Shown here one piece after another: positions 17,427 through 25,866 of a stretch of 50,895 bases of DNA. A program made the position numbers and the translations under genes. The notes beneath the pieces were generated by a model that was not told the DNA's origin, searched no databases, and saw only the letters and a program-made list of their open reading frames with translations. Position 1 is the first letter of the stretch. Each line of letters begins with the position of its first letter. The stretch is from Vulcanimicrobiota bacterium (GTDB lineage: Bacteria; Vulcanimicrobiota; Vulcanimicrobiia; Vulcanimicrobiales; Vulcanimicrobiaceae): NCBI GenBank assembly GCA_027452165.1, contig DAIDGX010000011.1, forward strand, positions 1-50,895. The letters are read 5' to 3'.

Positions 17427-17808
17427 GGCTGGCCTCGACGGCCACGATCGCGGCGCGAAGGTGATTGCTCGCGCGCTCCGCGACGCCGGCATGGAAGTCA
17501 TCTACACGGGTCTCTTTCAGACGCCCGAGCAGATCGTGCAGACCGCGATCCAGGAAGATGCCGACGGCATCGGACTCTCGATCCTATCGGGTGCGCATAT
17601 GACGCTCTTTCCGCTCGTGCTCGACCAGCTCAAAGCACAAGACGCAGCCGACATCGTGTTTTTCGGTGGCGGGACGATTCCGCCCGAGGATGCCGACGAA
17701 CTCAAGAAGCGTGGCGTGAAGGCGGTCTTTACGCCCGGCGCGCCATTACAAGAGATTATCGACTTCGTTCAAGCCGAATGCGGCAAACGCCGCGAACTCG
17801 TCGGCTAA
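17392..17808 (+). CDS. mcmA2: Methylmalonyl-CoA mutase, small (cobalamin-binding) subunit
   Basis: A 138-aa Rossmann-like B12-binding domain that completes the split mutase. The signature DxHxxG is DGHDRG (16-21), whose His is the lower axial ligand to cobalt. It is followed by ADGIGLSILSGAHM (Ser-x-Leu) and FFGGGTIPPEDADEL. The length equals that of free-standing archaeal-type subunits. ATG start at 17392 inside the end of the small upstream frame. gltX follows after 10 bp, so housekeeping translation genes may read through from this cluster. Confidence 0.96.
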   Translation: MANRPLRIVVAKAGLDGHDRGAKVIARALRDAGMEVIYTGLFQTPEQIVQTAIQEDADGIGLSILSGAHMTLFPLVLDQLKAQDAADIVFFGGGTIPPEDADELKKRGVKAVFTPGAPLQEIIDFVQAECGKRRELVG

Positions 17809-17818
17809 CGCATCGCCG

Positions 17819-19318
17819 GTGAACGTACGTACTCGGGTCGCGCCGTCTCCGACGGGCGACCCTCATGTTGGAACCGCCTATGTCGCGCTCATCAACTACT
17901 GCTTCGCTAAGCATCACGGCGGAGAGTTTTTGTTGCGCATCGAGGACACCGATCAGGTGCGCAGCACTCGCGAGAGCGAGGCGGCCATTCTCGACTCGCT
18001 GCATTGGCTCGGTCTGAGTTGGGACGAAGGGCCCGATGTCGGCGGCCCGCACGGTCCCTATCGGCAGAGCGAGCGCTCTGCGATCTACCAAACGTACGTG
18101 CAGCAGCTGCTCGACGCCGGGCACGCCTTTAAATGCTTCTGCACGTCCGAACGCTTGGATGCGATGCGCGTGGCGCAACGTGCATCGGGTCAACCCTCGC
18201 GCTACGACGGTCTCTGCCTCACCTATTCGCCTAGCGAGATCGCTTGGCGCGAGACGGCGGGCGAGCCGTTCGTCGTGCGTATGAAGGTGCCGAGCGACGG
18301 CGTCTGCGTCGTCGATGATCTGCGTCGCGGCGCGATAGAGATCGAGTGGAAGAGCGTCGATATGCAGGTGCTGATGAAGTCGGATGGCTTGCCGACGTAT
18401 CATCTGGCGAATGTCGTTGACGATCATTTGATGGAGATCACGCACGTGATGCGGGGCGAAGAGTGGGTGTCGAGCGCGCCCAAACACGTGCTGCTCTATC
18501 GCTACTTCGGCTGGGAGATGCCGAAGCTGATCCATCTGCCGCTGTTGCGCAATCCAGATAAATCGAAGCTCTCGAAGCGCAAGAACCCGACCGGCATCCT
18601 GTTCTACCAAGCGATGGGATATCTGCCGGGCGCGCTGCTGAACTTCTTGGGGCTGCTCGCAAACTCGGCCGGCGAGGGCGAGGACGAGATGATGACGCTC
18701 GCGCAGATGGTCGAGCGTTTTGGTGTGGAGCATATTCCGCTTGGCGGACCGGTCTTCGACGTGGCCAAGCTCGATTGGCTCAACGGCCGCTACCTGCGCG
18801 AAGGGCTCGATCGCGATGGATTCATGGCCGCCGTTCGTGCATGGGCCTTTGCGCCGGAACGGCTGGCGCGTGTGGCCGAACTCGCGCAGCCGCGCATCGA
18901 ACGCCTGAGCGACCTGGGCGGACTCCTCGCGTTCTTCTTTTCGGGGCGCCTGCCGCTGAACGCCGATACGTTGCGCGGCGGCAAGCTAGACGATCTCGCG
19001 ATGCGTCAAGCCTTCGCGCTCGCGCTTGCCGAGCTCGACGCGTTACGCGAGTGGCGCGTTGCCGGCATCGAAGCGGTTCTCAAGCGGATTGCCGACGCGC
19101 TCGGGAAGAAGTTCCGCGATGTCGCGCGACCGTTCTACATCGCGATCACCGGCAGTCCCACCTCGGTGCCGCTGTACGATTCGATGGAACTGCTCGGACG
19201 CGACATCGTGCGCGAGCGGTTACGCGGCGCGCTCGAGCTTCTTGGAGCTCCAAGCAAGCGCGAGCAGGACGAATGGAAGCGGTTGATACCGGCGTCCGCG
19301 GAAGGGGTGACGGAATGA
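17819..19318 (+). CDS. gltX: Glutamyl-tRNA synthetase
   Basis: Class I aminoacyl-tRNA synthetase that charges tRNA-Glu (a tRNA-Glu gene lies at 47.1 kb). It is 499 aa. The HIGH-type motif reads PTGDPHVGTAY (about 11-21), LLRIEDTDQ follows, and the KMSKS-type motif is KLSKRK. The C-terminal anticodon-binding helical domain is present. GTG start, 10 bp after mcmA2. The last 4 bp overlap glmU (ATGA). The discriminating or non-discriminating type cannot be decided from sequence, and no gatCAB is in the window. Confidence 0.97.
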   Translation: MNVRTRVAPSPTGDPHVGTAYVALINYCFAKHHGGEFLLRIEDTDQVRSTRESEAAILDSLHWLGLSWDEGPDVGGPHGPYRQSERSAIYQTYVQQLLDAGHAFKCFCTSERLDAMRVAQRASGQPSRYDGLCLTYSPSEIAWRETAGEPFVVRMKVPSDGVCVVDDLRRGAIEIEWKSVDMQVLMKSDGLPTYHLANVVDDHLMEITHVMRGEEWVSSAPKHVLLYRYFGWEMPKLIHLPLLRNPDKSKLSKRKNPTGILFYQAMGYLPGALLNFLGLLANSAGEGEDEMMTLAQMVERFGVEHIPLGGPVFDVAKLDWLNGRYLREGLDRDGFMAAVRAWAFAPERLARVAELAQPRIERLSDLGGLLAFFFSGRLPLNADTLRGGKLDDLAMRQAFALALAELDALREWRVAGIEAVLKRIADALGKKFRDVARPFYIAITGSPTSVPLYDSMELLGRDIVRERLRGALELLGAPSKREQDEWKRLIPASAEGVTE

Positions 19319-20661
19319 TCGTTCGGGCCGTCGTGCTTGCCGCCGGCAAGGGCACACGCATGAAGAGCGCCACACCGAAGGTGCTGCACGAGATCTGCGG
19401 TCGTCCGATGCTGTGGTTTACGCTGCGGGCCCTTCGCGACGCCGGCATCGACGACGTGATCGTCGTATCGAATGAAGAGCTCGACCCTCAACTGGCGGCC
19501 TTCGACGTACGAAGCGTGGTGCAGCGCGAACAACTCGGCACGGGACATGCGGTGAAGGTGGCGATGGAACAGATCGATCGCATCGAAGGCGGTCGTGTCA
19601 TCGTCGCTTGCGGCGATATGCCGCTCGTCACGCCTGAAATATTCCGCGCGATGGTCGGTTCGCTCGACGGAAACGGCCATGCCGCCTCGGCGATGGCACT
19701 CGTAACCGTCAAGATGCCGCTGCCCTCGAATTTCGGGCGCATCGTGCGCAAGGGGCACGATATCGAACGTATCGTCGAGGTGCGTGACGCCTCTGCCGAC
19801 GAACTCGCAATCGACGAGATGAACGCCGGCATCTATGCCTTCGATGAGGCGGAGCTGCGAGAAGCGGTCACCGCATTGCGAAACGAGAACGCGCAGCGGG
19901 AGTACTATCTGACCGATACCGTCGAACATTTCGTGCGTTCGGGAAAGCGCGTTCGTCCGGTTCCCGTGACCGAACACGAACACGTTCTCGGCATCAACGA
20001 TCGCGTCGAGCTCGCGCTTGCGCGTAGGGAGATGAACGCGAGGCTCTGCGCGCAGCACATGCGTGACGGCGTGACGATCGTGGATCCCACGACCACCTAC
20101 CTCGAGCCGGAGCTCTCGATCGGCCGCGATACGGTGATCTACCCCAACACGACGATCTCGCTCTTGAGCGAGATCGGAGAAGGTTGCACGATCGGCCCAA
20201 ACTCGCGCCTTTCGAACGTGAGGATCGGCGACCGTGTGACGATTCGCGAAAGCGTGGTCACGGAAAGCGAGATCGGTAGCGATACGGCGATCGGGCCATT
20301 TGCGCACGTGCGCGGGCATGCCGTCCTGGACGGGGGAAACCGCGTCGGGAATTTCGTCGAGATCAAGAACAGCCACTACGCGAAGGGTGCGAAGTCGGCC
20401 CACCTTTCGTACCTCGGCGATGCGGAGATCGGCGAGGAGTCGAATATCGGCGCGGGGACGATCACCTGCAATTACGACGGTAAGAACAAGCATCGTACGA
20501 CGATCGGCAAGAACGTCTCGATCGGCTCGAACACCTCGATCGTCGCGCCGCGCTCGATCGGCGACAACGCCCTGACGGGCGCCGGCTCGGTCGTGACGAA
20601 GGACGTCGCGCCGGGCGGACGCGTCGCGGGCAATCCGGCGAAGCCGCTTCCGCAACGATAG
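19315..20661 (+). CDS. glmU: Bifunctional UDP-N-acetylglucosamine pyrophosphorylase / glucosamine-1-P acetyltransferase
   Basis: Makes UDP-GlcNAc for peptidoglycan and other envelope polymers. It is 448 aa from the ATG that overlaps the gltX stop. The N-terminal uridyltransferase domain begins VVLAAGKGTRMKS (about 5-17) and contains QLGTGHAVKVAM and CGDMPLV. From about residue 250 a left-handed beta-helix of hexapeptide repeats (IGRDTVIYPNTTISL and following) carries the acetyltransferase site (FVEIKNSHYAKGAKSAHLSY, NIGAGTITCNYDG). The usual partner prs is in the window but 6 kb away on the other strand. Confidence 0.97.
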   Translation: MIVRAVVLAAGKGTRMKSATPKVLHEICGRPMLWFTLRALRDAGIDDVIVVSNEELDPQLAAFDVRSVVQREQLGTGHAVKVAMEQIDRIEGGRVIVACGDMPLVTPEIFRAMVGSLDGNGHAASAMALVTVKMPLPSNFGRIVRKGHDIERIVEVRDASADELAIDEMNAGIYAFDEAELREAVTALRNENAQREYYLTDTVEHFVRSGKRVRPVPVTEHEHVLGINDRVELALARREMNARLCAQHMRDGVTIVDPTTTYLEPELSIGRDTVIYPNTTISLLSEIGEGCTIGPNSRLSNVRIGDRVTIRESVVTESEIGSDTAIGPFAHVRGHAVLDGGNRVGNFVEIKNSHYAKGAKSAHLSYLGDAEIGEESNIGAGTITCNYDGKNKHRTTIGKNVSIGSNTSIVAPRSIGDNALTGAGSVVTKDVAPGGRVAGNPAKPLPQR

Positions 20662-20711
20662 ATGCAAGCGGGTGTGGTTAGGCCGCGCGGCGCGCGGGTA
20701 GGATCGGAAAC

Positions 20712-21161
20712 ATGACGTTTACATTCATGAAATCGATGGCCGCGGCGGGTGCGATGCTCGCGCTTTGCGCCGCACCCGCGATCGCGCAAGGCAGCATCGG
20801 CGCAGGCGTGTACGCCGGAAGCGGCAACGGGCAGAGTAGCACCGGTGCCGCGATCGTGATCGGCACGAGCGCGAGCATCCCCGTGGTGCCGGTGAGCGTC
20901 GGCGTGACCGGATTCGCGCCGCTCGCACGTGGCGGCGGATACGCGCTTACCGTCGATGGTACGTTTGCCGCGTCGAAAAGCGATGCGTTCGGAGTCGGAT
21001 ACGGCATCGGCCAATTCGGTGAGTCGAAGGCGGGCGGAACGTTTACGCTCTTCTACGATCATCGCTTGGCGCCGCTGACGACGCTCGAAATCCGGGGCTA
21101 TAAAACCGCCGTAGCCGGCGGCGGAACGGCGGGATTCGTCGGACTCAAAGTCTCGCTCTAG
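20712..21161 (+). CDS. Small exported Gly-rich protein, unknown
   Basis: A 149-aa protein with a clear signal peptide (cleavage likely after AAPAIAQ, about residue 26). The mature part is Gly/Ala/Ser-rich with alternating hydrophobic residues and ends in VGLKVSL, a pattern seen in small outer-membrane or surface beta proteins. No named family recognised. It lies 50 bp after glmU and is convergent with the decarboxylase gene, 2 bp away. An outer-membrane role would imply a diderm envelope, which is inference. Confidence 0.65.
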   Translation: MTFTFMKSMAAAGAMLALCAAPAIAQGSIGAGVYAGSGNGQSSTGAAIVIGTSASIPVVPVSVGVTGFAPLARGGGYALTVDGTFAASKSDAFGVGYGIGQFGESKAGGTFTLFYDHRLAPLTTLEIRGYKTAVAGGGTAGFVGLKVSL

Positions 21162-21163
21162 CG

Positions 21164-22603
21164 CTACGGCGCGCTCGCGAGGGCGTTGCCGATACGTTCG
21201 ATCGCGGCGAGCGTGATACGAACATCGTCATCCGTGGTGCGCTGATTTACGATGCAGACGCGGATCGCGCGGCGCGCCCCGACGGTCGTTGAAGAGGTTA
21301 CAGCCTCTCCGCTCTCCTGAAGGCGAATCACGATCTCGTCGTTCAGGCGATCGAGAGGCCCCTCTTCGAGGTGGTCGGGCCGGTAGCGAAAGCAGACCAC
21401 GTTGAGTTGCACCGGCGCGAGTAGTTCGAAGGCGTCGCTTTCGTCGATGAGGTTGCCCATCAGCTTTGCCTGCCGCACGTTCTCTTCCATCGCCGCGCCC
21501 AAGCGCTTTGCGCCGTGCTCCTTGATGGTAAACCACACCTTGAGCGCTTTGAATCCGCGCGAAAGGTCTAAGGTGAAGTCGGTGAACCATGGTTCACCGC
21601 TTGCGAGCCCGCGTGGCATGCGCGTAAGGTAGTTCGGCGTCGAAGCGAACGTGGCGCGATGCAGCGCACCGTCACGTACGAGCAGGATGCCGGCTTCGTA
21701 CGGCACCTGCAGCCATTTGTGGAAATCGAAGGCGATCGAGTCGGCGCGTTCGATCCCGCGTAGCTTTGGTGCGATGCTCGGTGCCATCATGGCGCTTGCG
21801 CCGTAGGCGCCGTCAACGTGGAACCATAGCCCTTCGCGCTCGGCGAGCGATGCGAGTTCGTCGAGGGGATCGATCGCGCCGACATCGACGGTTCCCGCAT
21901 TTCCGACGATTAAGAACGGCCGGTTGCCGACGGCGCGATCCTCTTCGATCGAGCGCGCGACGGTTGCGGGATCGATGCGGTGCAGCGAGTCCGTTGCAAG
22001 GACCCGTAGCGATGCCGAACCCAATCCCGAGACTTCGAAGGCGCGGCGCACGCATCCGTGGGTGGCGCTTGACGCATACGCGATCAGCCGGCCACCCTCG
22101 ATATTGACGCCCGTCTCGCGCACGTGGGAGCCCAGGACCTTGGTGCGCGCGACGAGGACGGCGATCAAGTTCGCCGCCGAGGTGCCGGTGGTGAGCACGC
22201 CACTTGCGCCGTCCGGAAAGCCGAAGAGTTCGCGCGACCATTCGATCACCGCGCGTTCCACATAGACGGCACCGTGGTTGCGACCGCCGACGTTCGGGTT
22301 CATTGTTGCCGCGAGGAGATCGGCAAGCGCCCCGGTCGGTGTGCCCGAGCCTTGCACCCAGCCAAAGAAACGCGGATGGATGTTGCCGCTGTTGTACGGC
22401 TGAATCGACTGCACGAATTCGCGATAGACGTCGGCGAGCGGTGTAGGATCCTGCGGCAAAGGCTCCGCAAGCCGCGCCTGCACGGCGTCGGGTACGGGCT
22501 GCCAGGCCGGCCGGTCGCGAATGCCCGCGAGGTAGTCGAGCGCATCGTCGAGTGCGGCGTGGCTAAGCGCGCGAAACGCCGGCCAATCGGTGGGGTCGAG
22601 CAC
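21164..22603 (-). CDS. PLP-dependent group II (aromatic-L-amino-acid type) decarboxylase
   Basis: A 479-aa fold-type I PLP enzyme. NPNVGGRNHGAVYVERAVIEW (about 102-122) and GVLTTGTSAANLIAVLVAR (about 135-153) are family blocks. THGCVRRAFEVSGLG contains the ring-stacking His, FHVDGAYG the Asp contacting the PLP nitrogen (D264), and FDFHKWLQVP the Schiff-base lysine (K296). The family decarboxylates tyrosine, tryptophan, DOPA or glutamate; the substrate cannot be read here. GTG 22603 with GAGGAG just before it is the best start, only 18 bp from the divergent GGDEF gene. Longer frames would overlap that gene. Confidence 0.88.
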   Translation of the reverse strand: MLDPTDWPAFRALSHAALDDALDYLAGIRDRPAWQPVPDAVQARLAEPLPQDPTPLADVYREFVQSIQPYNSGNIHPRFFGWVQGSGTPTGALADLLAATMNPNVGGRNHGAVYVERAVIEWSRELFGFPDGASGVLTTGTSAANLIAVLVARTKVLGSHVRETGVNIEGGRLIAYASSATHGCVRRAFEVSGLGSASLRVLATDSLHRIDPATVARSIEEDRAVGNRPFLIVGNAGTVDVGAIDPLDELASLAEREGLWFHVDGAYGASAMMAPSIAPKLRGIERADSIAFDFHKWLQVPYEAGILLVRDGALHRATFASTPNYLTRMPRGLASGEPWFTDFTLDLSRGFKALKVWFTIKEHGAKRLGAAMEENVRQAKLMGNLIDESDAFELLAPVQLNVVCFRYRPDHLEEGPLDRLNDEIVIRLQESGEAVTSSTTVGARRAIRVCIVNQRTTDDDVRITLAAIERIGNALASAP

Positions 22604-22621
22604 GCTCTCCTCTTCGCTGCC

Positions 22622-23761
22622 ATGTCCACGAGCTCCGCGCTGCGGGCACTGACCGATGCAATCATGGTGATGCTCCTTTCGGCTGCCGTCGCGCTGCTCG
22701 CGTTGGTGGCGGCGCACGCCTGGAACCTGCGGCGTCGCGCGGACAATGCCGCCTGCCGTGCGGATGCCGCGCACGCGCGCGCCGTGGCGGCCCTTGCGAC
22801 GATGCGCGCGCTGATCGACGCCTCGCGCGACTCGAGCGCCAGCGTGATCGCGACGCTCGCCGAAGCCATTCGCCATCACGAACCGGCGGTCGATGCGGTG
22901 CTGGCGTTCACGCCAAGCGGCGGCGATCTCGCGTGCATCCACACGAGCGGTGAGCGTGTCGAGCACTTTTCTTGCCTACGCGTTCCGCGCGATGCGCCGG
23001 ATGCGCTGCCTGCGCTCGCTGCCGTCGCCGGCCACCGCGTTGCCGGAACGGCGGGTGCGATGATGCCGACCGACCGGCATGCGCTTGCCGTGCCGATGCT
23101 CGATCGCGGCCACCTACGTGCCGTCGTGTACGCGTCGTCGTCGTTCGACCGGCGCGATATCGACGAAGAAGCGATCGTGGAGGCCGTCACCTGCGCCGCT
23201 TCGCCGTTTGCGCTTGCGCTCGAACGTGAAGCCGATCGTGCCGATGCAACCTACGATGGATTGACGGGATTGCTGACGCCGCGCGCGTTTCGCTTGCGAT
23301 TGCGCGAGGCCGTGGAGCGAGCGCGCGGCAGACCTGCACAAGTGCTGTCGCTGTGGTTTGTCGATACCGATCATTTCAAGACCGTCAACGATGCGTACGG
23401 TCACGCGAGCGGCGACCTCGTGCTGCAAACGATGGCTGGGCTCTTGCGGGCGCATATCGTCGGCGAGACGGACGTGGCGGCACGCAACGGCGGTGACGAA
23501 TTCTGTGCGCTCGTCGTCGACGCGCAAAAGACCAGTGCGATCGAACGCGCGCAAGCCTTTTGCGAAGCGGTCCGGCGTCATGCATTCGCGGTTCCGGTGG
23601 CGGTGACGGCGAGCATCGGCGTGGCGAGCTATCCGTACGACGCGGGCGATGCACACGCGCTGCTGGAGGTGGCCGACGCGGCGATGTACCACAGCAAGCG
23701 CTGCGGGCGCGACCGCGTCTCCTTCGCCGTTGACGGAGCATCGTTTTCCACGTTCCGCTAG
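22622..23761 (+). CDS. Membrane-anchored diguanylate cyclase (GGDEF)
   Basis: A 379-aa protein with one N-terminal membrane helix (about 10-33), a short coiled coil, a GAF-like region (about 70-205) and a GGDEF domain (about 213-370). The domain starts DGLTGLLTPRAF, has DTDHFKTVNDAYGHASGD with the metal-binding Asp, and an intact NGGDEF active site, so c-di-GMP synthesis is expected. The inhibitory I-site position (RxxD) reads GETD, so product feedback through the canonical site is lost. A pseudo-M48 protein follows 43 bp downstream on the same strand. Confidence 0.9.
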   Translation: MSTSSALRALTDAIMVMLLSAAVALLALVAAHAWNLRRRADNAACRADAAHARAVAALATMRALIDASRDSSASVIATLAEAIRHHEPAVDAVLAFTPSGGDLACIHTSGERVEHFSCLRVPRDAPDALPALAAVAGHRVAGTAGAMMPTDRHALAVPMLDRGHLRAVVYASSSFDRRDIDEEAIVEAVTCAASPFALALEREADRADATYDGLTGLLTPRAFRLRLREAVERARGRPAQVLSLWFVDTDHFKTVNDAYGHASGDLVLQTMAGLLRAHIVGETDVAARNGGDEFCALVVDAQKTSAIERAQAFCEAVRRHAFAVPVAVTASIGVASYPYDAGDAHALLEVADAAMYHSKRCGRDRVSFAVDGASFSTFR

Positions 23762-23804
23762 CGCGGCAGCGTTCGGGCGCTCCTGGGGCGAAAGGGCCGA
23801 ATCG

Positions 23805-25070
23805 ATGTCCATTCGCCTGTGCATTCGGTCGATCGTCGCGTTCGCCGGAGCCGTCCTCTGCACGCTCGCGGTGCCGCGCCTCGCCGAGGCCGCGCTGCTG
23901 CGTCCGAACCTGCTGGATCGCGCGGTTGATAGCCTCGCGGCTGCCGCCCTGCTCGGAAAGCCGGCGGTGGCGCTCGTCGATCCCGCGCGCCAGGCAGCGG
24001 CGATCCGGCTCGAGCATTGGCTGCTGCCGGGTTTCTTTATCGCGATCCTCGCGCAGGTGGTGGCGCTCGCGTATTACTGGCAGTCTGGTACGGCGGCGCG
24101 CGTTCGCGACCGGTTGCGGCGCGCCGTTCCAAGCGAGTTTGTGGCTCGCTTGCTCTTCGGCGCGTCGCTCGCGCTCGTCGCGCGCGCGGCCGCCTTGCTT
24201 CCGGAGTTCTATCTCTACCGCGTGGAACGCGCCTGGAGTCTGAGCGATCAACTCTTGCGTACGTGGGGCTCGCGGTACGTCGTCAATACGCTCGTCGCGA
24301 TGCTCGCAACCGGCATCGTCATAGCGGTGGTCCTTTGGCTCGTCGATCGCACGCACCACTGGTACCTCTACACCACAGCGGCAATCTTTGCGACGAGCAT
24401 TGGGCTTGTATATCTCAATCCGCTGCTGATCGCTCCGCATATCGAGACATTCGCTCCCCTTCCGGTTTCGGCGCAACGCATCGTCACGTCGCTCGAGACG
24501 CGCGCGCAGGTGCATACACCCATCGTGATGCAGGCGCAGCAAGGCCTGCGCCAGGACAGCGCATACGTCCTTGGCTTCGGACCATCGACCCGTATTGCCG
24601 TGGGTGATACGTTAATTGCGGTCGCCAGCGGCCGCGAACTTGCATTCGATATCGCAAACGAGTTGGGGTACGTGGCGATGCACCTCGCCTGGCGCGTCGC
24701 GCTTGCTAACGCCATCTTTCTCATCGTGGGCGCGGCGATCGCAGTGACCGTCGCCGATCGCGTCGGCTTTCGTCGCGACGACGATCCGGTCTCCCGTCTC
24801 GCACTCGTCGGCGCGCTCCTCGGCCTCGTCTATCTTGTGGTGGTGCCGATCGACAACACCATGCTTCGAGGCATGTCGCTCGACGCGGATCGCTACGCGG
24901 TCGCGCTCACCGGAGATCGTGCGGCAGCCGTGCGTTCGATCGTGCGCGACACCGAACAGAATATGCACGAAGTATGTCCGGATATCATGACGCGACTGTT
25001 CATGGACGATACGGCGTCGCCGGCCGCGCGCATCGCGGCGATCAACGGCGTTCCCGCCGATTGCCCCTAG
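23805..25070 (+). CDS. Ste24/HtpX-like (M48) membrane protein, catalytic motif lost
   Basis: A 421-aa polytopic membrane protein with about six or seven hydrophobic segments. It aligns with CAAX prenyl protease 1: YLNPLLIAPHIETFAPL, then DSAYVLGFGPSTRIAVGDTLI (about 251-271), then the site of the zinc motif. Where Ste24 has HELGH this protein has NELGY (285-289): both zinc-binding His are gone and only the Glu remains. Later LDADRYAVALTGD matches the 'EADRFA' block, but the expected metal-binding Glu is not evident. It is therefore a likely pseudoprotease or membrane scaffold. A signal-like N-terminus ends near residue 29. Confidence 0.75.
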   Translation: MSIRLCIRSIVAFAGAVLCTLAVPRLAEAALLRPNLLDRAVDSLAAAALLGKPAVALVDPARQAAAIRLEHWLLPGFFIAILAQVVALAYYWQSGTAARVRDRLRRAVPSEFVARLLFGASLALVARAAALLPEFYLYRVERAWSLSDQLLRTWGSRYVVNTLVAMLATGIVIAVVLWLVDRTHHWYLYTTAAIFATSIGLVYLNPLLIAPHIETFAPLPVSAQRIVTSLETRAQVHTPIVMQAQQGLRQDSAYVLGFGPSTRIAVGDTLIAVASGRELAFDIANELGYVAMHLAWRVALANAIFLIVGAAIAVTVADRVGFRRDDDPVSRLALVGALLGLVYLVVVPIDNTMLRGMSLDADRYAVALTGDRAAAVRSIVRDTEQNMHEVCPDIMTRLFMDDTASPAARIAAINGVPADCP

Positions 25071-25074
25071 CCGA

Positions 25075-25866
25075 TCAGGCGGCGACGATGAGGCCGCCGG
25101 TCACCTGCGTTCCGCAGTGATGAGCGGTGAGCAGTTCGGCAACCGCCGCATGCGAGCGGCGTCCGTCAACGATCTGCGCGGCCGGGATACCGTTTCGCAC
25201 GCCGCGAGCAGCTGCGCGCATGGCACTTCGTAGGGACTCGTCGGCATTCGTGGTAGCATCGTCGGCGAGCGCAAGCGCCTCGGCCGGGGTCAATTCGTCG
25301 ATCAGCGCTTGCGTGTGCGGATCGAGCACGCCCCCCGCACGATGGAAAAAGATCGCGCGTGCCGCCGAGCATGCGGCGCCGATTGCGCAAGCAACGTCAT
25401 CTGCCGCCACGTCCGCGTCGCTCTCGGCGAAGACGGAAAAGGCAGTCGGTTCGACGACCGGGATATACCCTGCGCCGGTCAGCGTTTCGATCAGCGGCGT
25501 GTGAATGCGCCCGATGCCGTTGGGTGTTTTCGGGAGCAGCGCCGCATCGGAACCGCGCAGCGAGACCGCGACGCTGGAACTGCGATTGATGGTGCGCACC
25601 AGATGCTGCGCGCTCGCGGCATCGGGTGCGATCACGATCGGATGGACGCGATGCTGCGCGAGCAGCGTCAGGTCATCGACGAAGGCTCCTGCGCCGTCGC
25701 GAACCGTGGCCTCGTCGATGCGAAGTACAAAGGCTTTGCCGCTAAACGCGTTCGTAGCGATCCACCTCCCTGCGGATAATCCCGTACCTAGGGTATCGGC
25801 AGCACTTAGGCCGGCTTCCAGTTGTTGACGAACTGCATGCCGCGTTCCAAGCCGTGTTCGAGCCAC
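25075..25866 (-). CDS. Amino-acid-kinase fold protein, degenerate acetylglutamate kinase (ArgB)-like
   Basis: The conserved part (from the GKAFVLRIDEA strand) follows the order of ArgB: first strand, TPLIETLTGAGYIPVVEP, AADDVACAIGAACSAARAIFF, LTPAEALALADD, ANGV-like RGVRNGIPAAQIVDGRRSHA, and a closing HCGTQVTG. The nucleotide/substrate-binding glycines are replaced: K-x-GG reads RIDEA and the HGGGP loop reads IAPDAAS. So it is unlikely to be an active kinase. The start is unclear. GTG 25866 is the nearest canonical codon and overlaps pth by 61 bp. A strong GGGAGGT lies near 25770 but is followed only by ATC and ACG. Confidence 0.6.
   Translation of the reverse strand: MARTRLGTRHAVRQQLEAGLSAADTLGTGLSAGRWIATNAFSGKAFVLRIDEATVRDGAGAFVDDLTLLAQHRVHPIVIAPDAASAQHLVRTINRSSSVAVSLRGSDAALLPKTPNGIGRIHTPLIETLTGAGYIPVVEPTAFSVFAESDADVAADDVACAIGAACSAARAIFFHRAGGVLDPHTQALIDELTPAEALALADDATTNADESLRSAMRAAARGVRNGIPAAQIVDGRRSHAAVAELLTAHHCGTQVTGGLIVAA

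Noticed and set aside
19135-20667. 510-codon minus-strand frame opposite glmU
   Set aside because: Low-complexity, Arg/His-rich translation; glmU is certain on the plus strand.
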